In this document: one piece after another, positions 33,956-42,865 of the stretch | Layout: every line of letters begins with the position of its first letter | Position numbering within the stretch: position 1 is the stretch's first letter | DNA from: Ambrosia x helenae | Taxonomy: Eukaryota; Streptophyta; Magnoliopsida; Asterales; Asteraceae | NCBI GenBank assembly: GCA_030844895.1 | Contig: CM061230.1 | Span: 5,186,705-5,250,704 of the forward strand | Direction of reading: 5' to 3' | DNA: 64,000 nucleotides | Program-made: the position numbers and the translations under genes | Notes under the pieces: generated by a model | Databases searched by the model: none | Seen by the model: only the letters and a program-made list of their open reading frames with translations | Told to the model about the DNA's origin: nothing

Positions 33956-34630
33956 GGGTAACCTTGCTAAATAGTAACCTAGTTTTAGCAGTGTTCTAAT
34001 CAAGTCAATCATAAAAAAATTTGTTTCAATTAGATAATTAAAGTTATTTTAGTGTTCTAATCATAGATAATTTACCCATTAAGAAGGTCATCAATTAATA
34101 TGTCTTTTATATGGTTAATTTTTTAATTGTTGACTTGGATTGTCAATAACAACATTATTAAAAAAAATTGGAAAATATATTTTTAAAATTACGAAAAATA
34201 TGAAAATACAAAAAATTATGAAGAAAATTTTAAAATAATTATGAAAAAAATATGTAAGATTATAAAAAAGTAAAAACTAACGAAATTTTTTTTAGAAATG
34301 CGAGCTTTTTTGAAATTGTCAAAAAAATATTAATTAAAAAAATAAAAATATAGACATTTTTAAAATTTTCGCAATTTTTTTAAATATTCACAATTTTTAT
34401 AAAAGTTTTTTTTTCCCAATTAGATAAGTCAACTTTACTTTGATTTTCTATTCAGGTCACTAAAGTTTACTTTAATGTTCCAATTATAGATATTATACGT
34501 GCTATTCAGGTAAACTATATAGGATTAGAACATAAAATAAACATTAATGACTTAATTGGAACAAATATTTTTATGAATGATCTAATTGGAACACTAGTAA
34601 AAGTTGATTACTATTCTATAAAATATTCCC
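33956..34630. mobile_element. MULE-like MITE with about 110-bp TIRs
   Basis: The left arm (GGGTAACCTTGCTAAATAG ... AGTGTTCTAATC) and the reverse complement of the right arm (GGGAATATTTTATAGAATAG ... AGTGTTCCAATT) align for over 110 bp at roughly 75-80% by eye. TTTTTTAA flanks both sides (33948-33955 and 34631-34638). The interior is very AT-rich, with no coding content. Confidence 0.62.
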
Positions 34631-34638
34631 TTTTTTAA

Positions 34639-35093
34639 ACATCAATTCTTATATTTTCTAATTAAAACACACCAACCTTAGATGTTCTATTTTGCAAGTT
34701 CAACCAGATCTAAGCACTATTGATCATTTCCCTCTCATCCTCAATTGATCCCTCTATTTCACCCCATTCGAAGGACACTTTTTTCTCTTTAGCTACTAGG
34801 TAGCAAAAATTTCTACTGATTTTTACCGTAGAAAATACATGTTTTGTAGTAGCGATAAGAATATTGACTATGTTTATTTATTCCAATATAGTGTATAAAA
34901 ACGTAAGAAGAAAATTGCAAACTATCGCATACCACTTAACGGGGAAGCAAAAACAGTTGAATACAATCTAGTAAACTTTTGGATAAAACTCAATCGGTGA
35001 AAGTTTATTTATTGTCACGTATCAAAATTCACCTAAAAGAAATTACCAATGTTTTTTTAAAATGCTTTGATTATGATTTTCTTTTCTATGTTA
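34639..35093. other. Intergenic, nothing recognised
   Basis: AT-rich, no genes or repeats that I can support. Confidence 0.4.
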
Positions 35094-35252
35094 GTTCCTA
35101 AGTTCACTTAACGAAAGAAAAGAAAATAATCTCAAATCAAAAGAATAGAATTTGGCTTATAAATCCTTCTATTTCTTTCTATTTCCTTAAAAAAAATTAT
35201 ATTTATTTCCTTACATCTCCTTTCTTTTCCTTATTTAAGTGAACTAGGGAAC
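35094..35252. mobile_element. Small MITE
   Basis: GTTCCTAAGTTCACTTAACG at the left pairs with TTAAGTGAACTAGGGAAC at the right as imperfect inverted repeats extending into A-rich/T-rich arms (GAAAGAAAAG / CTTTTCC). 159 bp; no clear target duplication. Confidence 0.5.
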
Positions 35253-35427
35253 GCATTGTAGGTGATGAACTCGTTTCTTCATTGTCATTTACATTCCTAT
35301 CGATTTTTATATGAATAAATCATTTGAGTCATGAGACTCTTACCAATAATTCAAGCTAGTTTTCTCTATTCAAGCTAAGTTCTCTAATGCAATTTGACAC
35401 CTCCAGCAGTTTATAAAACAACTTTTT

Positions 35428-35689
35428 TTTAACAACCAACAAAAGCCCGGTCATCCAGGTAAACCCAACGGCAAAAGGTTACCCACGCCCACGAACGCAG
35501 ACGACGTTGGTGACCCGACCCACCACCATTCCAGAGGAAACCTATTACCCAAAGGTCCACTATGGCAAAACATCTACACTCAACGTAGAAAATTTTTGCT
35601 CTAGGTGAAACTCCAACCTATAACCTCCAAATTAGAAGCTAATGGGGTTGCCACTCCACGAGACGGTTGTTGGCCCATAGTGTGTTAAA

Positions 35690-35690
<1 letters not shown>
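35428..35690 (-). mobile_element. SINE, minus strand
   Basis: Read on the minus strand from about 35690: CTCGTGGAGTGGCAACCCC resembles an A-box region and GGTTGGAGTTTCACC (about 35618-35604) a B box. The body ends in an A8 tail at about 35435-35428. An A-rich run (35686-35727, plus strand) lies beside its 5' end and is separate from the tail. Confidence 0.6.
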
Positions 35691-35721
<31 letters not shown>

Positions 35722-35729
35722 AAAAACCT

Positions 35730-36269
35730 CTTATAATTTAGCTCTAAAAAACGTCTACATTTAGGATGGATATAAACGTTCAATTCCTATGCTCCATTTT
35801 ACGTTCATCGATTAAGATTCCTAACATTATCTTTTTGTTGCAAGTTGGGTGCAAGTTGCAAGTTTCTTTTTATTATTCATTCATGTGATGAATAGAGAAT
35901 GAAAGCGAAAGCAAAGGAAAAGATAAATAGAAATTAGAATTTGCAAGTTGGTATTAAAGAACTAAGTAAAGAAGATTTGGTTGTTGGTATGATCACAATT
36001 CACAAAACCCAACTTCGTAGTTCGAAGGGCAGCTGTTGATATTCACCTATCTCGTATCACGAAAACACGTTCGGGTCAAACATACAAATTAACATGTTTA
36101 GTTAAGCGGGATGTTAACTGGAAAAAATATGTTTTCTTATTTAACCAATCAATTTCTGTATATACTTTCAAAAATATGTTTTATGTGATAAATTAAATTA
36201 TTTAGATTTTTTCTTCTACTAAATATATCTAACTAGTTGACGTAAGTATGTACATTACGACAGGATGTT
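35730..36269. other. Intergenic, nothing recognised
   Basis: AT-rich, without supported genes. Confidence 0.4.
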
Positions 36270-36282
36270 GATTCGATAGTTT

Positions 36283-36529
36283 TTTTTTTTTTTTTTTTTT
36301 TTTTGAAAGGCAAATTGCTTTTATTACCGCACCCAAATAATTACAAGGATTTCTAATAGCAAGATGCTATTTAGAAAACTAAAGACACAGAGCCAAACAC
36401 CTGATAACTATTGAATACATGATTAAATATCGAACGAGCACCGTTTTCCCCCAATCTTTGTTAACTTTGCTTGATCTATTTGAATCCAAGTGTAAGATAG
36501 AGTCTTGATTTTGCCCAGTAGCTTCTCCA
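36283..36529 (-). mobile_element. 5'-truncated LINE 3' end with 13-bp TSD
   Basis: The minus strand ends in a long poly-A (T-run at about 36281-36304 on plus). Both flanks carry GATTCGATAGTTT (36270-36282 and 36530-36542), a 13-bp target duplication typical of target-primed reverse transcription. Upstream of the tail, the minus-strand frame reads K-I-K-T-L-S-Y-T-W followed by a stop after about 20 more residues, the C-terminal signature of plant L1-type ORF2. Everything upstream was lost at insertion. The clean duplication and long tail indicate a young insertion. Confidence 0.85.
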
Positions 36530-36676
36530 GATTCGATAGTTTGGTTCGATATACAATCTCACTTCCTCCTTATATAGATAGTGTGGCGGTATCCTAATCA
36601 TTGATTAGTACAATTAACTTTCACTGTGGAGTTGGATATTCTTCAAAAAGACAAATCAATTTATAATTTGTATGTA

Positions 36677-37184
36677 TAGTAAATTACCCCGCGCGTTGCG
36701 GCGGTTTTTAAACGTGACTAAGTACGTAAAGGTAACCCAAGTTAAAAAATAATTTTTCTTACCAAAATGGTAATTTTAAATTAAAAGTATTTGATACATA
36801 AATCAGGATATTAAGTTTTCTTTTAGTTAGTTGTAATATACAGAGAGAAGGAGATAGAATTATTGGCAACAAATACATATATTATATGAGGTTAGACATC
36901 ATGCTTTAAAGAGTTATACAATTCAACAAATAAAAAAAAGACAAAAATGTCCAATTACTACAATGTTTATTATTAAATAGATGTGTAGGGGTTACATGTT
37001 GAAATGGATATGAAGTATGCATTACACATATATACAATGAGCATTATAGGTTGTACACAAGGGCATAAAGGGAACAAAATGACCAAATATTGAAAATTTG
37101 TGAAGGGACTCTTCAACTCCCATCTTAAAAATTGTGTAAAATTACCTTCTTACCTATCTCTCCTCCTTAATAAGGTAGTAGAGA
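36677..37184 (-). mobile_element. Non-autonomous Helitron, probable
   Basis: On the minus strand it starts TCTCTACTACCTTATTAAGG at 37184 and ends with a GC hairpin (CCGCCGCAACGCGCGG, about 36705-36690) followed by GGTAATTTACTA at 36677. The flanking bases A and T fit Helitron insertion. The terminal four bases are not a standard CTRR, so the right call may be a relative with a mutated end. Confidence 0.55.
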
Positions 37185-37253
37185 TTTACGTAAAATTAGA
37201 GGGTTATAACAAAAAAAAGGTGTTATAATTTCTCAATTGTTAGAAACATCTTT

Positions 37254-37564
37254 GTTAGTGCACCCTTTGACATATCCCTAGGCTAGATATAAGTGATTCC
37301 ATATTACTATCTTTTTCGGGCGGTACTCAGGTCTTAAACGCTAAATTTGTCGTTTGTAACTTGTTCCAGGTGTATGAGTGTCACACGTCCGGAGGGGTCC
37401 TAGGCGTAGGAGTCCTACGCCTGTAAGGAATCAGGCTTAGGACAGTAGACTACAAATAGGACCCTTTGTGTATCAACTTTGTAACTCTTGCTTAAAACTT
37501 TTGCTCATTTGATAATTATACGACGAAGTGCTGTGCTACCCAATTTTTGTTTGATTTGTCTGTG
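37254..37564 (+). repeat. LTR fragment of the TTAGTGCAC family
   Basis: TGTTAGTGCACCC starts an LTR-like stretch that shares GTTCCAGG(C/T)GTATGA and AGTCCTACGCCTG with the decayed copia LTR at 18974-19750. It is cut at 37564 by gypsy LTR A. I see no continuation of it on the other side of A. Confidence 0.5.
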
Positions 37565-38099
37565 TGTGACACCCGGCAAACTCAGGTTAATACTTTTTAC
37601 AAACAAATAAATCGACCTTAACAAAACATCCATAAAACATACTTAACGAGGTTAGTTGAGTCGGTTCAATGATTCGGGGAATCATCGGGAGTCGATTCGA
37701 TGATTCGGGGAATCATCGGGAATTGGTTTACAAGCATAATGTCCATGGGTTGGTGATTCGGAGGATCACCGGGTTAAGCACGCGCACACGAGTCTCGGAT
37801 CCCAAGGGTTTGTGAAATAACATAGAAGTGTAATTGTCGGGTATTAAATGTTTTACGATCATTTTATAACTTGCCGATATGTGTATACGTGAAATAATGT
37901 GTTTAATTAGCAACTGACGCGTTGGAAAACTCAGTCGCCCTGGTCGGGGCGACTGGCTAGCCAGTCACCTGGAGCCTGGTGGGGCATTCAGTCGCCTAGA
38001 CTGACTGGGACAACTAGTAACAGTTATAAATACTATACTTGACTTATTTTTCAACATTTGCGCAACCCTAACTCACCCCAAGTGCTCTCTCACAGCCCC
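37565..38099 (+). repeat. Gypsy LTR A, left part
   Basis: It starts TGTGACACCCGGCAAACTC. It belongs to the same LTR family as 9775-12450 and the LTRs of C. TATAAATA is at 38025-38032. Word block 1 (CAGTCGCC / GGGGCGACTG, 37930-38013) lies just before it. At 38099 element B is inserted; the target GCCCC (38095-38099) is repeated at 54975-54979, where A resumes. Confidence 0.82.
37930..38013. repeat. Word block 1 of LTR A (CAGTCGCC/GGCGACTG)
   Basis: CAGTCGCC, GGGGCGACTGG, CCAGTCACC, CAGTCGCCTAG and ACTGACTGGG lie in about 85 bp ending 11 bp before the TATA box. Confidence 0.75.
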
Positions 38100-39526
38100 T
38101 GTGACAACCTGCACCCTTCACTTTTCATAAATGTGCATAATTGGTTCCTCAACTATTTCAAAATTTTCATTTTTAACCCTCGTATTTTAATAGGACCAAA
38201 ATTCGCAATTTAATAAAACTTATAATTTTTATAAGTAAAAGTATGCACGTTTTATACTCACATCTACACCCGAGCACGTATGTTTCAGACCTTGATACTC
38301 AAAGCCCTTAATTTTCGGTCCTAAAACAACTTAGAAACAGAAGGAAACACGTCTATAACTTAAAAATTGATTAAATTAGAAAAATTATTTTTTTTAGCCC
38401 TCGCGGTCCGCTAAGACAGTCAAAGTCTCAGTCAAAATCCTAGTCAAAGTCCTAGTCAAATAGTCAATTCATCTTAAAACCTTACTTTATTGTGTTGAAC
38501 AATTTTAAAGCCTAATTGAATCCAAAACTAGTATAAAAACCCACCTATGACCCATTACACTTTGCACCTCTAAATCGATTATTTCAATTCGATTAAACTC
38601 TCCCTCATACCTTTCTTCTAGAGTATATTACTTCTACATTTGAAGCTTTGATTATAAGCTCTTGTAATTGGCGAATTGGAAGCTTGACATTTTTCCTATT
38701 CGGTTTCTTTTCTTCTAAATTGGACTAGTTTCGTTGTTGAATCTTTGGATTGCTCGCATTTTCACGCTCGCTTAGTCATCTAGTCATTTGGCGAAAGTGA
38801 GTACTTCTTATCCCCTTTTTGTTTTTATTCATTTTTGGGGTGTTACATGTACACTATTACAAATTTCAAATACAAGTTTACATTTTCACAATACAATTCT
38901 AGTACTATGTGCATTGCTTACAACGTACTTTATGCTTAGACAATACATGTGGAATACATTTGTACTTAGTGAAATCATTTACATGGTACAAGCCGACCTT
39001 AACATTGGATAGCGCTATTTGGATTGACAACCCGCCTAGATTGATTCTCCCCCTTTTTCATCGGAGAATCCGTGGCCAGTGTTAAGTTTTTATCCATTTA
39101 TTGGATAAGTACACCGCCGTTCATTTAGTACATTATACAGTCACAGGGTTGATTTCGCTCATTTGTATGATACATAGTTTACATATTTGCATTGTAGCTT
39201 TGCACTTGAATTGTATACCTTTTTCAACTTACTATATATATTAAAACTAGGAATGCTCACCAACATTTCATATGTTGACAAAACTTATTTTGTACATGTT
39301 TCAGGTGCAGTTTGATCTTAGTTCCATAGCATTGGATTTTAGTGCTTGCTTTTAATAATTTATTTCAAATTTCATGTTTTGTTCAGACTTTTGTATTTTT
39401 CCCATTTCATCCATGTAAGACAATTTAAATTATTCAATAATATATTTACATTTTAGTACCATGTGCTTTTGAACAATCGTCACTACGTGATACCTCGATG
39501 ATTCCGCCATCGGTTGGGGTGTTACA
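38100..39526 (+). repeat. 5' LTR of B
   Basis: 1427 bp. TATAAAA-type box at about 38531-38539, preceded by a tandem AGTCAAAGTCCT-type repeat (38415-38466). It has GATAGCGCTATTTGG at 39007 in common with the LTRs of the solo element and C. Candidate leader intron at 38797-39304. Confidence 0.9.
38797..39304 (+). other. Candidate leader intron in LTR B
   Basis: Donor AAA|GTGAGTA and acceptor CATGTTTCAG|GT, 508 bp, at the same relative place as the donor/acceptor pairs of the solo LTR, A and C. The 3' LTR copy is at 54245-54752. Function is inferred from conservation only. Confidence 0.5.
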
Positions 39527-39662
39527 GATTGGTATCAGAGCCATGGTTATAGGGAATTAGGTTATTAGAATGCCTTTTAGCCTAGTCTATAACCAAGCTT
39601 ACATTCACGAGTCCTCTCATGTTTATTTCTCTTTATCCTATTATTTTCTTTCAAGATATTTT
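39527..39662 (+). promoter_or_regulatory. PBS and leader of B, left piece
   Basis: TGGTATCAGAGCC at 39530-39542 is the tRNA-iMet primer site, three bases after the LTR. The leader is then cut at 39662 by element C; ATTTT (39658-39662) recurs at 50313-50317. Confidence 0.9.
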
Positions 39663-40047
39663 TGTGACACCTGGCAAATTCGGGTTAACAACGTTGTCTA
39701 GATGAAAGTCTACCTTAGCGAGTCACGCGTATATTGTACTTAACTAGGTTAGTTAAGTCGGGATATGGTTCGGGAACTATTGGTTAGTCTAGAAGATCAT
39801 TGGATGTTGGTCTAGAGGTTCGTTAGATGTCGGTCCTTAACCAAGTGTACAAACGGTGACGATTTGTAGGATCGTCAGGGCATACGGAACGTACGAGTCT
39901 CGAGTCCCGGGAATTGGTGAACGAGTGTAAATATGTGTATTTACTTGTGTTATGTGTTTACAATCATTATATGACTTGTCGGTATGTTAAAATGTATTAA
40001 CATATGTTAAAACGGGGTTTAACGCGCAAAACGCACCAAACCAGCCC

Positions 40048-40215
40048 CTATAGGCGATTAGGGAGGCCTAATCGCCTATAAGGGAGGCGAGTAGGCATCT
40101 ATAGGGGCGAGTAGGAGCCCAATCGTGTGTACATAGGGGCGATTAGCCCAATCCCATGCGATTAGCAGCCCTAATCGCATGTAGCTGCTGCATACTCGCC
40201 TATAACGTGCTGGAC
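40048..40215. repeat. Word block 1 of LTR C (GGCGATTAG/CTAATCGCC)
   Basis: Words GGCGATTAGG, CCTAATCGCC, GGGGCGAGTAGG and CATGCGATTAGC in both orientations, ending about 15 bp before the TATA box. Identical copy at 48051-48218. Confidence 0.85.
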
Positions 40216-40849
40216 GACTAGAAACGCCTATAAATACAACACTTAACCTCCTAAACTCACTAATATTAACCCTAGTCGTCCCATAACCGCCCCAAACACT
40301 GAAACTACCTCTGGAAGGCGATTTTGATAAAAAACACAAGGTTTCAAGGTCTAACCATCAATCTTTTACAATTCCAAGGTTTGATTCTCATCCATAACAC
40401 TTTGTAAATGTTTTTAATCAATCCCTAATGGTCCAGACCTGTTCATAAACAAAAAGGCTTTCTGAAAATCGTCAATAAGAGTTATTAATCGGATTATAAT
40501 TAATAAACATGCGTTATGGGTATGTATGATTAGAAAGATAGGATTTTTATGAATCTTGATGATGTTTTGATGTGTTATCATGCTAGGTCAGAATTGATAT
40601 TGATAGTATGATGATAGAAACCTGATTAATTGATTATTAGGGTTATTGTTATGTATGTTGGTATGATATTGCATGCTACGTGTATGTGTTTGGATTGCTC
40701 TAGTTGCATGCAGGACTGATTTTACGAGGATGAACGAAGGGTTTTGGGTTAAACATGTTTAGGATAGTGTTTGGGATGATATTGGGTAGTTACACACGCT
40801 CTGGATCTGATTTGGAGCGATAAACGCGCGAAAAACCGGAACAGCAAGG

Positions 40850-41160
40850 CTACAGGCGAGTAGCCTTGCTAATCGCATGTAACAGGGGCGAGTAGGCCCC
40901 CACTCGCATGCCATAGGGGCGATTAGGCCCCACTCGCATGCCATAGGGGCGATTAGGCCCCACTCGCATGCCATAGGGGCGATTAGGCCCCACTCGCGTG
41001 ACTAGGGGCGAGTAGCCCCAATCGCGTGCCACTAGGGGCGAGTAGCCCCAATCGCGTGCCCTTAGGGGCGAGTAGCCCCAATCGCTCAACATTAGGGGCG
41101 ATTAGCCCTAATCACGTGACATTTCATGCGATTAGCCTCCCTAATCGCGTGTACTGCTGC
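40850..41160. repeat. Word block 2 of LTR C, 30-bp tandem repeat
   Basis: About eight units of about 30 bp, each with GGGGCGA(T/G)TAG, (G)CCCC and (A/C)ATCGC(A/G)TG or ACTCGCATG, so every unit can form a small hairpin. The words are those of block 1. Identical copy at 48853-49163. Confidence 0.9.
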
Positions 41161-41582
41161 TGTAAGTGTATATTAGCATTCCGAGACCCGATTTGACATG
41201 TAGTAACATGCTAGGAACCTCGTAACATGCCTAATAACTTGGTAACATATATTTGGATGTATTTCGGTGATACGTGAACTATGTGCTATAACTTGTTGTG
41301 CGTTAACGTATGTTAAGTGTACTTGCGTTATTGTGTGTCTTGGAGCGTAAACATAACACGGGGAGTCTCGGGTCATCAATGGGATGTCGAGTCTTGTATT
41401 TTGGGTCAGCTAAACAGTCACGGTATTTTCAAACGAACTTGGTTATGGTCTGGACATCTAGGGACTAATTAGCCTGCGGGTTATTAGTCTAAGTACTTAT
41501 AACTGTCGTATGTTAGGTCGCCACTGTACGGGACTAACATAGCAGCTGAGTTTACTCGGGATTAGGAGTAAAGCAACTTAAG

Positions 41583-42045
41583 GTGAGTTTACGGCCCCTC
41601 TTTTAACTGGTTTTACGTTTTCGGGGGAGAAAACATGTGTTAAAACAACTATTTGGTAACTACTGTCATACTATGGGTTCTAACGTATACTACACGATCT
41701 TTGGAAGTCCCGGGGGGAAACATGAATGTGCGGGTTTGCACAACGGGGAAATGTGAATAGCGCTATTGGGAGTGACCAACCCCGCTCGTCGGCTTGGAGG
41801 GCCGGGCGAGTGCATATTGTCTCAAACAGGAACAACAGGAACATTTGGAACTATTCGGGCACAACAACTGGTATTCGAGTTAGTAATGGTTTTCCAATCG
41901 TGGTAGTAGCAAAACGTACGCCTAGCTAGCGTATACTGGTTTTCTATTTGTTATAGTATGGACAGGTGGACTTGGTACTTGAACTGCAAACCTGTAAACT
42001 CACCAGCATTTTTGTGCTGACGTAAACTTTTACATGTTTTCTCAG
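41583..42045 (+). other. Candidate leader intron in LTR C
   Basis: Donor AAG|GTGAGTTTACGG and acceptor TTTTCTCAG|GTCGCTAAGG, 463 bp. Matching pairs: solo LTR 11543-12170 and LTR A 56235-56674 (acceptor there changed from CAG|G to CAAG). The sequence next to both sites is better conserved among copies than the middle. The 3' LTR copy is at 49586-50048. Confidence 0.55.
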
Positions 42046-42312
42046 GTCGCTAAGGTAGCACATGGAACTAGGGCGCACGCGTCTGCACGGCGTCTAGATA
42101 GAGTTGCATGATTTCATAAACATTGAACTTTGGTTATTTATGTTGAACTTTATTTTGAATAAGCTTCCGCTGTAAACGGGATTTTTAAAACATTGTTTTG
42201 GTATTGCATTAATTACATTTAGACTTGTTTATTGTGATCGTTGGTTTGGATCCTGGTTTGTCATGCGCCTCGCGGTAAAACTCCGCAAGTGGATTTTGAG
42301 GGTGTGACAGAT

Positions 42313-42326
42313 TGGTATCAGAGCCA
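42313..42326 (+). promoter_or_regulatory. Primer binding site of C
   Basis: TGGTATCAGAGCCA, three bases after the 5' LTR; standard tRNA-iMet site, intact. Confidence 0.93.
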
Positions 42327-42865
42327 ATGGTTATAGTGAACTAGGACTGCATGTAGAGTCTAGTCTATAGCCGAGTCGCACACACTAGACGATCACATGG
42401 TACTAAACGTTATAGTGGTTTACGTATGGTCTTGTCGGGGTGTCTCTAAATCGTTGGTCTTTCTACGTTACATCATCCGTTCTATCTTAGGTTGGGTTAC
42501 TTGTTATCTAGGCAGTATAGTCTATTGGAGTAACTCGTGTGCTCTTGAGAATTGTCCAAGGCTCGGACATCTCCCTTTCGCACTCCAATAGAAACACTTG
42601 TCATGAACTACCGTAGTATTACGGTGTGTAGCTAAGAGTCTATGTTCGGTGATTTGATCTTTGAACTAGGAGAACACTTGGAGGACCATGTAGAGCGTTT
42701 TATCATTTTGGGTGCACACAAAATCATAAAACGAAATGCATGGAAGCACGAGTGAGCTCTGGGTTTGAGGGGATAGTCCTGGATTGGATCTGGCTTTAAT
42801 CTTGTGAACATTAGTGGTTATCTTTAACTGCGCAACTAAATTTTCTCGTTCTTTCTGCCAGAATC

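Larger units (their letters stand above)
39663..42309 (+). repeat. 5' LTR of C
   Basis: 2647 bp, TGTGACACCTGGC to GAGGGTGTGACA. TATAAATA at 40229-40236. Two word blocks lie at 40048-40215 and 40850-41160. Candidate leader intron 41583-42045. The peptide-like frames with repeated M-A-C-E-W-G-L on the minus strand come from the 30-bp tandem repeat and are not genes. Confidence 0.93.

Noticed and set aside
37254..37564. Left side of LTR A considered as TBL sequence
   Set aside because: I compared it with the TBL exons and introns and found no match; it matches the LTR family at 18974 instead.
40759..41092. Minus-strand frames with repeated M-A-C-E-W-G-L-I-A-P peptide
   Set aside because: They come from the 30-bp tandem repeat of LTR C and recur identically in the 3' LTR; a multiple of three keeps the frame open.
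40850..41160. Regular about 30-bp repeats considered as a CRISPR-like array
   Set aside because: Plant LTR context, no constant repeat with unique spacers, and the copies are directly tandem.
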